The position numbers were made by a program, and so were the translations under genes. Positions 43,621 through 53,410 of a stretch of 64,000 bases of DNA are shown piece by piece. The number at the start of each line of letters is the position of its first letter. The stretch's first letter is position 1. The notes beneath the pieces were generated by a model. The model saw only the letters and a program-made list of their open reading frames with translations, was not told where the DNA came from and ran no database searches. Source of the stretch: Ornithodoros turicata (lineage: Eukaryota > Arthropoda > Arachnida > Ixodida > Argasidae); contig NC_088206.1 in the NCBI RefSeq assembly GCF_037126465.1, forward strand, positions 26,104,790 to 26,168,789, written 5' to 3'.

Positions 43621-44630
43621 TACGATGTGCTAGGGTTGTAAAACCAAGTTTATCGAGGATAGGTTCATAATTATAGACACCAATGTGTGGGTCATAGAGA
43701 ATGTACAATGACTCCAAGGGATTCGATGCTGTCATTCGGTCAATCTCTTATCTTTGAAAATTAGTGAAGCTAATTAAGTATATCATTTTAGTTAGCCATC
43801 GGACACTGATGCGACTGGCTAGGAAAGATATCCGAGAGGCCAGGTATGTTAGACGCCCAAACGGCACGTCCGGGGCTCTCATAAATTTTTAATAGCAACT
43901 GTGGCACTTAACAAAGGACAACCTGTATATCTTCATGTGTTTCCATACTGACTCCCGGAAGAATTCGAGGCCTCGTTCGAGTAGACCGAATGTACAATCG
44001 GATTTATGAAATAGCGTACAAAAAAAGAAAAAACTTTAAAAAATTGGACATGGTGAAATAGCGCAAAAAAAACTAAAGAAATGAACATGGTTGCAAAATT
44101 TGCGACATACACAAATAAAAGATTTGACTAAAATTGGCGGGCTAAAGTGTGCCTAACTAACCAACATTCAGTTTGGTTGTAGAAACAAGGTATTCTGAGG
44201 CACGATAGGTCTATAAGTTGAGTGAATGTTGGCGTGGATATGTCGCGGTGACATAGATGGTGTCGTGTAGACGAAAAAAATGCTGAAGGCTTGAAGGCTC
44301 GGCAGTGCAGAGATCCTACGGATACGCATGTAAGATGAGGGAAGTAGGACAACCATGCACGCACGCGCATGACGCTGAACTATAAAACCGATCTATATAT
44401 TCCGAAACACCGAGTGGCTGAACACACCGTTTGTATAGACTGCGGTTTTGTTTCTTCTTTCTCGCTCTCTCCTTTTTCCTTTTTCTTTTCTTTTTTTTTG
44501 GGGGGGGGGGGGGGCGGGGGGCTTATTAATACCTGAAGACAATTTATGATACAGCTATAGGATGTCAGGCTTCCTCGCGAACGCAGGAGCCTCTCTAGGG
44601 AGGAAAGTGCAATTGTAAAAGGCGGTCACG
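43621..44630. other. Left-arm sequence, poly-G run, no separate gene
   Basis: This is mirrored in 46900-47850. It contains ORFs in both orientations (44128-44370 minus; mirrored at 47141-47377 plus) that read alike only because the arms are copies. A run of 14 G followed by CGGGGGG is at about 44500. Confidence 0.6.
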
Positions 44631-44842
44631 TGTTCCGTTTGTATTATAACACATTACTCGGCTCTCTTTTGATCACAATAATGCTCGTTGCCTTGTCAGT
44701 GTCATCTGCATTTTTTAGATACTGTAGATATGTCGAAACTGCAAAAAGTGCCCGCTTCATCACGGCTTCTGCATTAACCACGACAGACAGAAAGGCGAGG
44801 GCGATTAAAACGGCTATCGACGAAACCCGTGCACAAAAGTAA
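44631..44842 (+). CDS. Small hydrophobic-segment ORF in left arm (uncertain)
   Basis: 70 codons. Residues 8-30 (LLGSLLITIMLVALSVSSAF) form one plausible membrane segment, followed by a charged tail (TDRKARAIKTAIDE). The same hydrophobic segment is kept in the right-arm copy on the opposite strand (46613-46900), where the tail differs after the arm ends. No family recognised; it may be non-coding. Confidence 0.3.
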
Positions 44843-45072
44843 CGACCGACTTATTGTTTTGTTTGATTTTAGTGTCTTTTTTTTTCCCTTCCATACTTCA
44901 TCCAATGAAATCATTCCTTGTTCATCAAGATATCTACTGGACCTGATAGCACTGCGGTCTTGTCTTGAGTAGGAAGTATGCTAGGACGTTACCAAAGCTT
45001 ATTCGCTCTGCGCGCGTTCTTGCTATTGTTCTTGTATGCAAGAGCTCTTGTGCCCGTGTTTTCTGCAGCTGA

Positions 45073-45438
45073 GAATTCTGGGAATCTGCGACGGGAGTAC
45101 GAACAGATGGGCCTTCCTATATGTCTTCAGACTGCCTGTACGCCATAGAACGAATAATTGCTAAAACGGTATTCGATAATCTGTATGGGAATATGCAAGG
45201 AATATATAACACGTCCGTGAGAAAACTGGTGGACATTGTAAAGGATACTGGCGCGAACGTCATACTGCTCACTGAATGCAAAACGGAAGTTGCTAAATTC
45301 ACATCATTAACAGGAAAGGATGTCGATTTACTTCTTGATAATCTACCACGCCTTGTGACTCCAGTCCTTTCCTCAGACACCAGAGATAAACTAGTACACT
45401 TATGGGATCTTTTCAGACGTGTGGTAAAAGAATTTTGA
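45073..45438 (+). CDS. Central ORF of the palindromic element, unknown
   Basis: A frame open from 45073, with its first ATG at 45121, gives 105 codons. From residue 8 it looks like real protein: AIERIIAKTVFDNLYGNMQG, then VKDTGANVILLTECKTEVAK, then DTRDKLVHLWDLFRRVVKEF. It is helical and charged, with no known motif. An acceptor-like TTTTCTGCAG ends at 45069, and the frame after it (ENSGNLRREYEQMGLP) also reads well until a stop at 45148-45150, so the true product may be spliced or frameshifted. It lies in the single-copy centre, the only part not duplicated. Confidence 0.45.
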   Translation, partial: EFWESATGVRTDGPSYMSSDCLYAIERIIAKTVFDNLYGNMQGIYNTSVRKLVDIVKDTGANVILLTECKTEVAKFTSLTGKDVDLLLDNLPRLVTPVLSSDTRDKLVHLWDLFRRVVKEF

Positions 45439-46374
45439 GCAAGATACTGCAGGGAAAGATCTGCGTCAGGAGACGTTAAACGTGCTAACTATGTTTCTAG
45501 ATCTGGGAAACAAATGCAAGGGGTACGGACAGTAGAGCGTAACCCCGTATATACATGTTTTTTCGCATCACGCCGCGGTGAGCCACATGCAGCAGCGCTG
45601 ATTAGGATGGCCTTCTAGCCAAGGACTAGAAAAGAAAAATTGTGTCTTAGAGAACCTACATCACCGGCGAACAAACAAATGGGACGCAGCATGGGATGGG
45701 CTAAAATAAGTTAAAAGATAGAAGAAAATTCATCTGCGCTACAGGCTAGGATATATCAGAAACGTGACGTCACGTACTGGGAAGAAGGTGGCATCCAAGA
45801 GGCCACGTTTAAGTGTCGAACTCAATCAGCGCGTGTCACGCATGTTAGATGTGGACTCTATGACGCGAGGTGAGCTAAGAACGGAAATCGGGAACGACGT
45901 CCAAAGATCCAGACGACGGCAAGCTGAGGCAAATGTTGCGTCACAACTCGAGTAAAGTGGTTTGAAGTGCCCCCGATTATTTTGGCTTCACCGTTAAAAG
46001 GAGGACATTGCGATCGCATATGCAGCCATGCGAAGTTTTTCCCAACATGAAGACGTCACTAACTCTTATGTGTAAATCAAATGTTCATCGTGCTTAATTC
46101 GTATTTATTCAACTCATACTAGCAATCGATGCTACACAACTGACTTTTACGTGGTGCACGCAGTTGCTTATCAACCAGTCAATAAACTTTTCTTCACACC
46201 TACAGAAACAAAGATGAACGAATGACAAAAGACGCGATAGCGAACAACACAGTCCCAAGCAGTCTGCTGAAAGCGCGAGCATGTAGTACATCTGGATCAA
46301 GATTGTAAATCTTCAGAAGAACTGTGCTGATAAGACATCACACCTGCTAGCACCCTCTCCACTGACGAAAATAA
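45439..46374. other. Palindrome centre, no firm gene
   Basis: A 63-codon plus frame (45764-45955) is basic (RSRRRQAEANVAS) and of unknown nature. The rest has no domain or RNA gene. Confidence 0.4.
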
Positions 46375-46527
46375 CCCAAGCAGCACAATGTACCGAAAGT
46401 CAAGTGCAATAGGGGTGGACGGTATGTGTCTTATCAATGATCTTTAGTTTCGGGAGTCTGTTCAAGGCCTTCCACCTACCCGTCCACCCCTATTGCACCC
46501 GACTTTCAGTACATTTTGCTGCTTGGG
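46375..46527. mobile_element. CCCAAGCAGC fold-back MITE, second copy
   Basis: A 153-bp hairpin: CCCAAGCAGCACAATGTACC + GAAAGTCAAGTGCAATAGGG against its inverse ending TTTTGCTGCTTGGG. Relative to 36473-36624 the loop sequence is in the opposite orientation. It sits near the end of the unique centre of the large palindrome. Confidence 0.9.
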
Positions 46528-46612
46528 AAAAGCCAGGAGTACGGCTGTCGAAAAGCACGCGGCATTAGGCTGTAGTAGGTGATAGATTTGAGCCACTACG
46601 GCGTTAGCTGTA

Positions 46613-46900
46613 TTAAGTACGGAAAATAAAAGACAGGAACGCAGAACGATATTCTTTTTTTCGTTGTCTGAAATTGCGCTTATTTTGATAGATTTTGAGA
46701 GATGACGACAACAGAAAGTCGCCAGATAATCGCAAATCAAACAAAAACAACAGAAAGTCGTGATTTACTTTCTTTTTTGTAGTTTCGAGGTGAACGACAT
46801 ATCTACAGTATCTAAAAAATGCAGATGACATTGACAGGGCAACGAGCATTATTGTGGTCAAAAGAGAGTAGAGTAATGTGTTACAATACAAACCGACCAC
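46613..46900 (-). CDS. Small hydrophobic-segment ORF in right arm (uncertain)
   Basis: The first ~35 codons mirror the ORF at 44631-44842 (LLTTIMLVALSMSSAFFRYC). After that the reading leaves the inverted repeat and becomes unrelated low-complexity Lys/Phe-rich sequence. Retained hydrophobicity on both arms is suggestive but weak. Confidence 0.25.
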   Translation of the reverse strand: MVGLYCNTLLYSLLTTIMLVALSMSSAFFRYCRYVVHLETTKKKVNHDFLLFLFDLRLSGDFLLSSSLKIYQNKRNFRQRKKEYRSAFLSFIFRT

Positions 46901-47851
46901 GTGACCGCCTTTTACAATTGCGCTTTCCTCGCTAGAGAGGCTCCTGCGTTAGCGAGGAAGCGTGACATCCTATAGCTGTATCATAAATTGTCTCCAGGTA
47001 TTAATAAGCCCCCCCCCCCAAAAAAAAAGGGAAAAAGGAGAGAGCGAGAAAGAAGAAATGAAACCGCAGTCTATACAAACGGTGTGTTCAGCCACTCGGA
47101 GTTTCGGAATATATAGATCGGTTTTATAGTTCAGTAGCGCGTGCGTGCATGGTTGTCCTACTTCCCTCATCTTACTTGCGTATCCGTAGATTCTCTGCAC
47201 TGCCGAGCCTGCAGCCTTCAGCATTTTTTTTTGTCTAGGCGACACTATCTACGTCACCGCGACATATCCAAGCCAACATTCACTCAACTTATAGATCTAT
47301 CGTGCCTCAAAATACCTTGTTTCTACAATCAAACTGAATGTTGGTTCGTTAGGCACACATTAGCCCGCCAATTTTAGTCAAATCTTTTATTTGTGTATGT
47401 CTCAAATTTTGCAACCATGTCAATTTTTTTAGTTTTTCTTTTTGTGTGTGTGTGTGTGCTATTTCATAAATACGATTGTACATTCGGTCTACTCCAACGA
47501 GCTTCGAATTCTTCCCGGAGTCAGTATGGAAACACATGAGGCTAAACAGGTTGTCCTTTGTTAGGTGCCACAGTTATTAAAAAATTATGAGAGCCCCGGA
47601 CGTGCCGTTTGGGCGCCTAACATACCTGGCCTCTCGGATATCTTTCCTAGCCAGTCGCATCAGTGTCCGATGGCTAACTAAAATGATATACTTAATTAGC
47701 TTCACTAATTTTCAAAGATAAGAGATTGACCGAATGACAACATTGAATCCCTTGGAGTCATTGCTCATTCACTAGGACCGACACAGTGGTGTCTATAATT
47801 ATGAACCTATCCTCGATAACCTTGGTTTTACAACCCTAGCACATCGTAGAA

Positions 47852-47965
47852 CCAAAAATGACAAAGACGGTTAAGAGCATCAACTGTTTGCTCTATACAT
47901 AAAAACAAGACTTTTGTGCAGTAGGCTGCACTAAAGTCTTGTTTTTATGTATATAGTAAACAGGG
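47852..47965. mobile_element. Fold-back hairpin element, copy in right arm
   Basis: AAAAATGACAAAGACGGTTA, AGAGCATCAACTG, then TTTGCTCTATACATAAAAAC and the inverse arm ending ATGTATATAGTAAACAG. It occupies the mirror position of 43509-43620, so the insertion predates the inverted duplication. Confidence 0.85.
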
Positions 47966-48251
47966 GTACGCACCTCCGTTGTGAAACACCCCATCTCATC
48001 GTCATCATTTATTGTTGTTTTTGTTGTGCCTTTCACTCCGACCACACCTTTATGTTTTGTTTGATTGCTCACAGTTTAGCAGATACCAACAGACTTCGTA
48101 ACAGCCATAACGTACACACGTTTGCTCTTTATTACAACCTCAACGATGTTAGTTCTCCTAACAGCTGTCAAATTTTTAGTTGTTTATATCCTATACCCTT
48201 ACCACGTGAAGTAACACACAAATCTTTGCTCCTCGTATTGTTATTTCTTGT

Positions 48252-48587
48252 TTGTCTTCTTTATCTGTTGCAGTCTCTTCTGCGCTGAGCCATTTCCCAC
48301 CGGTGGTTGCGCGTGTCCTTGAACGTAGGCTTCGGCGCAACGCGTTCATGCGGCGATGGAAGGCCCCTTTACAGGTTCAAAATTTGGAACCCGAGTGGAA
48401 CCTTGAAGATGCCACTATTCATGCCCAAAAAATTGCTCAAAAGTTTTGTCCTGGCAGAGGCAAGATGCCATTAGAGAACGAATGCAAAGCACTGCCAGCA
48501 GAATATGTAGCACGCGCTTTTCGTTCCAGAATACACAGGCTCTATGGGATTGTTTTATGTGAAGCCTGCTTTACGTTTTGTCCCTAA
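48252..48587 (+). CDS. Conserved arm ORF, right copy, unknown function
   Basis: This is the partner of the left-arm ORF, 111 codons, running outward on the opposite arm. A pyrimidine-rich tract ending TTATCTGTTGCAG at about 48261-48273 precedes it, and could be a splice acceptor that makes this a last exon. The core is basic at the start (ARVLERRLRRNAFMRRW), then QVQNLEPEWNLEDA and AEYVARAFRSRIHRLYG. No known domain is recognised. It ends close to the palindrome border. Confidence 0.45.
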   Translation: MSSLSVAVSSALSHFPPVVARVLERRLRRNAFMRRWKAPLQVQNLEPEWNLEDATIHAQKIAQKFCPGRGKMPLENECKALPAEYVARAFRSRIHRLYGIVLCEACFTFCP

Positions 48588-48808
48588 TTCTTGGGCATGA
48601 GTGAATAGTGGGTAGGGGTACCACTACCATCAGGTACCACTACCAAGTACCACTAAGGAACATAAATTGATGAAGGGGGACATTTCTGGCAACACAGCTG
48701 TGATGTTTTCCATTTTTTGTCTGTCTCATATTCTGTAACTCGGACACCTCTATAAGTAGGACACGCTCCGGCTGCACCGCGGGTGTCCAACATAGGAAAG
48801 TTTCACTG

Positions 48809-49217
48809 TATTTATGCCCGTGTCATGTGACCAAAAACAATATGTGCTTTTGCTCATGCTGCACAGCAGAGGCGAAATGTGCCGCATGTGAGGATAACAA
48901 CATGAAACCCGAGACCCGGAGGAAAAGGTATGACTTTACGATCTCTGTGTGAGTTGTTGCATGTTGTAATTACGTACCAGCTCGCCTGTACCTGAGAATA
49001 GGTTTGATGCATTGTACATGCACATTAGACATGTAGTGTGTGGTGTGTTGTGATAGTAATGCCACTGCCAATTGAAAAATAATGCTCCAGGTTGATTGTT
49101 TCGGTACAGTCTTGAACTAAGCATACCAAGGGGTAGGGCATCTGCGTGACAGGTTTACCTGGAAGTAAGAGTGTAAATGTTAGCTGAAGTCATTGAATAA
49201 TTAACATTATCAATATA
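48809..49217. other. Intergenic, no gene seen
   Basis: No ORF with a domain and no repeat borders. Confidence 0.45.
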
Positions 49218-49303
49218 AAAATAACAAAGACGGTTAAGAGCATCAACTGTTTACTATATACATAAAAAACAAGACTTTCGTGCAGTAGGCTGCACTTCTT
49301 CAG
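49218..49303. mobile_element. Half copy of the fold-back hairpin element
   Basis: One arm only: AAAAATAACAAAGACGGTTA, AGAGCATCAACTG, TTTACTATATACATAAAAAA, CAAGACTTTCGTGCAGTAGG, CTGCACTTCTTCAG. It stops at the palindrome centre and does not fold back. Confidence 0.88.
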
Positions 49304-49739
49304 GTTTGAGGACCTGTTACAAGTGGTGAAGCATATATCAAAAACCAAGTCACATGGTACAAGAGAAAGGGTAAGGGTGAAGAGAACTACAAACGCAATA
49401 CAAATATCAACAAAAATGAAAAACAAAACGCAATCAATAGGAGGTGGCTGGACAAGGTCAGACAGATACTCGTCTGTATGTCTGTCTGATATGTATGTTG
49501 ATACTGATAATATGAATAATATGATCGTATGTATGTCTGTCTGCTAACCGTAAACGGTGTACGATAGTTTCTTCCCTTCGGGTGAGCCGCAGAGTGGTCG
49601 TGTGTTCCATCTTCGGGTCGATGGAGTGCAGGAATGCGTTTTCAGGCACAGCATTCTCTGTGAAGTGTAGTGTGTTGCGGGCGCAGAGCCGCCGCACCTG
49701 AATTCTGCTGGTGGACGACAACATCGGTACTGATGCAAT

Positions 49740-51180
49740 TACCTCACCTTCCTCATGAGCGCAGCGTCGTCAGCATATGTGTTCCCGTGCAGGCCAATAT
49801 GGCCTGGCACCCACTGGAACCAGACACTGTGGCCTGAGGCGAGTAATTCATTGTAGCGCTTTGTGATCCTGGTGCAGATGTCGTTAATCGTACTAGCACA
49901 GTATGAGGCTATCATCTGTGGTGGTGGTGGTGGTGGTGGTGGTGTAACTGCTTGCCGTAGTCGGCCTCGCAAGGCGGGCAACGTCACGACTAACGCAGAT
50001 CCGTAAAAAAAAAAATCATCTGTAATGCTGACTTGCTGTCAGTCAGGATCGTCCAATTGTCCGCTAATGAGCGCGATATGTATGACAATGCTGCGTAGAT
50101 GGCGTAGAGCTCTGCCTCTGTGGAGGATGTTTCATGAGGAAGCTTAAATCCTTGCTGGATGTTATAACTCGGCAAGTAGAATGCGGCCGTTGAGCTGCCT
50201 GGTACCACAGATCCGTCAGTGTACACTTCCCTTCGTTGGTGATGTGCAGTGTCTAAATGTTCCAGAACAAGTTGGTGCGCGATGATAGGGGGCACGTTAG
50301 TCTTCTTTGCTAGGCCAGGGATGTCCGTATGTACTGTAGGGGTACAAAGGGTCCGCATAGGTGGTGCATATGAGAACTGTGCAGTGGACGATGGTATGCA
50401 GCTTTTTAGACGGGAGACTGCAGCTCCGAACGTAGACAATGGGCAGTTCGACTCGATAGGCTGGAGGTAATGTGATTGGTGCCGGGTGAGAAATCGCGTG
50501 TAGGTACGGAGTGTCTCTCTGTCTCGCAGGATATGCGCCGGTGGTTCCTTCGCTTCAGCTAAGACGGAGTATGTCTCAGTCACGGAATGGCCAGTGGCTG
50601 CGAGTTGTGTGAGAGCTTGCAGTATGAGCGCGTGGAGAGAACATATTGTGCTGGGGCGAAACGAGAGCAGCAGATCCAGTGAAGCCTTGCTGTCAGTCAG
50701 AAAGACCCACTGTGCAGCCGGCAGGCCGAGCAAGTGCTGTAGAACCGACAGGATGCCGAGGAGTTCTGCTTCCTAATGGACATTAGGTAAGGGATAGCAA
50801 AGGCTTGCTGAAAGTCACTATCAGGGATATAATATGCAGAGCCCGAGCTGTATGCCGTGACTGAGCCGTCCGTGTATACCTGGCGATGGTTCTGCTACGT
50901 GGAGTGCAGAAAGTCTAGAGCGAGTTGGAGGGCTACAAGTGCGGGAGTATCACGCTTGCACTGAAGACCGGGGATAGAGGAGCAGATATCAGGACGGGTC
51001 CACATTGCTGGCGCATAAGAGGGAGCGGTTGAGGGAAAGAAGATGATCCTTCAGGCGGGCGACAGCCTTGCCGAAAGCTGAGTCGGGGCAGTCGTCATTA
51101 ATGTGGAGGGGATAGTGGTGAGGGTGACGGGTGAGATAGCGAGTATCTGGGATTTGAACGCTGGGATATCATTACACACA
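49740..51180 (-). pseudogene. Non-LTR retrotransposon RNase H region, two fused copies
   Basis: The minus strand carries two homologous RNase H segments in series. Copy A (about 50590-51180) shows a decayed YTDGSVTAYSSGSAYYIPDS region at about 50840-50881, then WVFLTDSKASLDLL, and stops at the words ATGHSV. It is joined there to copy B (49740 to about 50590), which has linker sequence, VYTDGSVVPGSSTAAFYLP (D), TSSTEAELYAIYAAL (E), WTILTDSKSALQMI (D), a SINE insertion, then FQWVPGHIGLHGNTYADDAA (final D). The linker FLTRHQSHYLQP of copy B is matched by YLTRHPHHYPLH upstream in copy A. RT and endonuclease parts are missing. Copy B is dead through the SINE and a frameshift after 49750. Confidence 0.85.
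49919..50014 (+). mobile_element. SINE insertion, 96 bp, with 8-bp duplication
   Basis: The head (TGGTGG)n is followed by TAACTGCTTGCCGTAGTCGG, CCTCGCAAGGCGGGCAACGT, CACGACTAACGCAGATCCGT and an A-tail. It is flanked by ATCATCTG at 49911-49918 and 50015-50022. On the minus strand the duplication reads CAGATGAT and repeats the codons Q-M-I of the interrupted RNase H frame. It shares its head with the repeat at 24712-25000 but lacks the long body. Confidence 0.93.
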
Positions 51181-51586
51181 TAGTAGGCTCGGGATATCAA
51201 ATGCGACGACAAAGAGGCACTTTGAAAGGTAGTTCATCAGATGACTTTCCGGCCCATCATTCTCGATGAAATCGTCAAAACACAACGGGATCGGGTTCCT
51301 ATGAAAACATAAGGAGATATTCGACCCATTTGTCCGGATTACGCTTGTCCGTATCCTGCGTTATCAGAAAAAAAAACAAAAAAAAACGTGGGTACATGCT
51401 TTAGTCCGTGCAATTTGCCTTCATTTAGCCGAGCTTGAGTGTCCTGATCCTGATTAAAATTTTCCGAAACGTCGGATGCAAATACCGACAACCAGCTTCA
51501 CTTCTCTGGAGTTGAGTCAGAGACTACGTGCGACCATCATTGCGTCAAGCGGGGGCGAAAACATTATGATTTTTCCCATTCCGTGG
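51181..51586. other. Intergenic, no gene seen
   Basis: A possible decayed pogo-like end (CGACCCATTTGTCCGGATTA) is at about 51323. Otherwise featureless. Confidence 0.35.
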
Positions 51587-51900
51587 ATTGGATTGGATTG
51601 GAAAAGAAAGAAAAATATGGAGAGGTTAGTCCCGACCCAGTCAGAACTGGCTACTCCAAAACGCGTTTGTGGGTAAACAAAAAGGTTCTCCCATTCCGTA
51701 TTGTGCCCATGTACCGCACATTGCCCAGTCTAGTGTACTGAAGATGATCCAGCGAGTGATAAAAACTCACTCGCAGAGCTACATTATCTAATGCGGAAAC
51801 TGAGTTCGACAGCTCTGGATGACAACCACGGTTCTGGAGTATATCGGCATTGACAGGCTTGGTGACACCTACGCCGCGAGATGTCATTAACGTTGTCACT
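51575..51900 (-). mobile_element. 3' end of a non-LTR element with (CAATC)n tail
   Basis: On the minus strand the sequence runs through GAGTAGCCAGTTCTGACTGG and GGGACTAACCTCTCCATA to an AT-rich stretch and then (CAATC)n at 51583-51600 (GGATT repeats on plus). A pentamer tail after a unique stretch is usual for I-like elements. The adjacent 84-codon minus ORF (51651-51905) could be the very end of its coding region, but no domain is seen. Confidence 0.5.
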
Positions 51901-52589
51901 TCCACTGATCATCAATATGAATCCGATGGCAGCGAGGAACGCAGTAGTGAGGACCTTCAAAATGCACGAAGCGCACAGAGAACACTGTGGCTTTTTTTTA
52001 AAGGAAAATAATAATGTTTCTCAAGTTAACGTCATCAGGAAAAGTTTACAAGAGCTGAATTTTACGTAAGTAACGACGGACAGTTACCAACATTTCCCAA
52101 AATAAACTGAAAAGAATTGTAGAGAGAACTGAACTAAAAGAACCAAAAAGATCTGATGGAAAGCAACTGTTCTCCTGTTCGTTGAATCAGGCCCGTTGAC
52201 ATCCTCAAACGCGGGAAGGGGGGGGGGGGCGCTAAAAATCGGCAGGGAGTCATTATTACAGCTACGTTGCAACAGCATTGATGGGTATCATTGTCAGTCC
52301 CCCCGTAGGGAGTGCCCCCCGTATCAGACCCCCCGTGGGGAGTGCACGGGAAAGGAAGGGAAGGGGCGACGTCAAACGTTTTGGAGGATGTAAAGGGGGG
52401 GGGGTTCTGAATAGGCACCAGGGGACACGTAAAAGTATTTTCATTTCAGTATGTACCAGCTTGATGTGCCTTTTTTCTTCTCGCGAGCATAGAGGCTTCG
52501 TGTTTCGAATTTATCTAGCTCTTAATAAGGGAAATTACCATCTGCCATTCGTGCCAGGAATCAGACGTCCGCGCAATGAGCATTTAAAC
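51901..52589. other. Intergenic, G-runs, no gene seen
   Basis: Poly-G runs lie at about 52217 and 52396, with a duplicated CCCCCCGTGGGGAGTGC-type phrase at 52299 and 52328. No domain-bearing ORF; the 191-codon plus frame 52278-52853 crosses the border of the hAT MITE and is not credible. Confidence 0.45.
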
Positions 52590-53402
52590 CAGGGAAGGAT
52601 AACGGAAGTATTTTGGTTACCGTTTCCATTTTCGATACTACTATATCTTCGTTTCCGTTATCCGTTTCTGATACCGGCCTTTCAATTTCGTTTCTGTTAC
52701 GTTTCCGTTACTGTTTCCGGTAATGGAAAGGTTGTTACAGAGCTTCGGGATGACAGCCTGTCCGGCTCTATCAGCGGCCTGTTTTGCCCAAGTGCTGTTT
52801 CGGTGTCACGCGTACACAGTACGCAAGTAATTTTACGTCGCAGTAATTTTTAATCTTGCAAGGTAAAAAAAAAGAAAAGTAGGAACATGTCTTCTGTCAC
52901 TCGGAGTCCGGCAACTCAAGACGGGGGTAACCTTCATCCAATGTCGCATTCATAAGTGGACACTATCAGTAGTAAATAATACTGCCATGGACACGGTGAA
53001 ATTAAAAAAAGAAAAATACAAAATAAGTAACTAAAAATCGTGGTGCCTCCTCCTCGTGCTATGGTGGAGTATGATGTTGATGTCATGAGTTATGAGGTTG
53101 GGACGAGGTAAGCGACGGAGGCACCCTCGAGATCCAGTATTGCGCGCTCTCGTGTAGTATTTAGAGCATTACAGGGAATGGAGTCATCAAAACGAAAAAA
53201 AAGAAAAGAAAAGAAAAGTCACTCAAATGTCATTGCACAACAGGAATAGCCATTACCCGAATTCAATACCGGACGATAAATTCGTTTCCGTTCTGTTTCC
53301 GGTAGTGGAGGACCATTGTATGCGTTTCCGTTATCTCTACCATCTCCAATTTCGCTAATATACCGTTTCTGTTTCCGTTACCATTACCGTTACCCTTCCC
53401 TG
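52590..53402. mobile_element. hAT MITE, 8-bp duplication ATTTAAAC
   Basis: The ends CAGGGAAGGATAACGGAAGT and (inverted) CAGGGAAGGGTAACGGTAAT are flanked by ATTTAAAC at 52582-52589 and 53403-53410. Both ends are crowded with TTCCGTTACCG words. No transposase inside. CAGGG starts plus 8-bp duplications mark hAT. Confidence 0.95.
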
Positions 53403-53410
53403 ATTTAAAC

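Larger units (their letters stand above)
42723..48600. repeat. 5.9-kb palindromic element, ~2-kb arms
   Basis: The left arm (42723 to about 44760) and right arm (about 46785 to 48600) are inverted copies. Matching points include CATGCCCAAGAATTAGGG (left start) with its complement at the right end, the CGAGGAGCAAAGATTTGTG block, the hairpin elements at 43509 and 47852, the poly-G/poly-C runs near 44502 and 47012, and AGATACTGTAGATATGTCG. The left arm has about 120 bp extra near 43340-43480. The unique centre is about 2 kb. The arms look roughly 85-97 percent identical depending on the block. No target duplication was found at the borders. Confidence 0.9.
42213..48808 (+). mobile_element. pogo/Tigger-type ends enclosing a large palindrome
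   Basis: The terminal repeats are CAGTGAAATCTCCAAAGTCG + GACACC and (inverted) CAGTGAAACTTTCCTATG + TTGGACACCC, flanked by TA (42211-42212 and 48809-48810). More GGACACCTC words lie inside both ends, for example at 42325 and 48740. Only about 510 bp on the left and 210 bp on the right belong to the pogo-like flanks; the rest is the palindrome. No readable transposase survives in the flanks, although KSGLTLQRKVLAARK at about 42605 is weakly like a Tigger N-terminus. Confidence 0.78.

Noticed and set aside
52278..52853. 191-codon plus ORF
   Set aside because: It crosses the left border and duplication of the hAT MITE at 52590, so it cannot be an ancestral gene.
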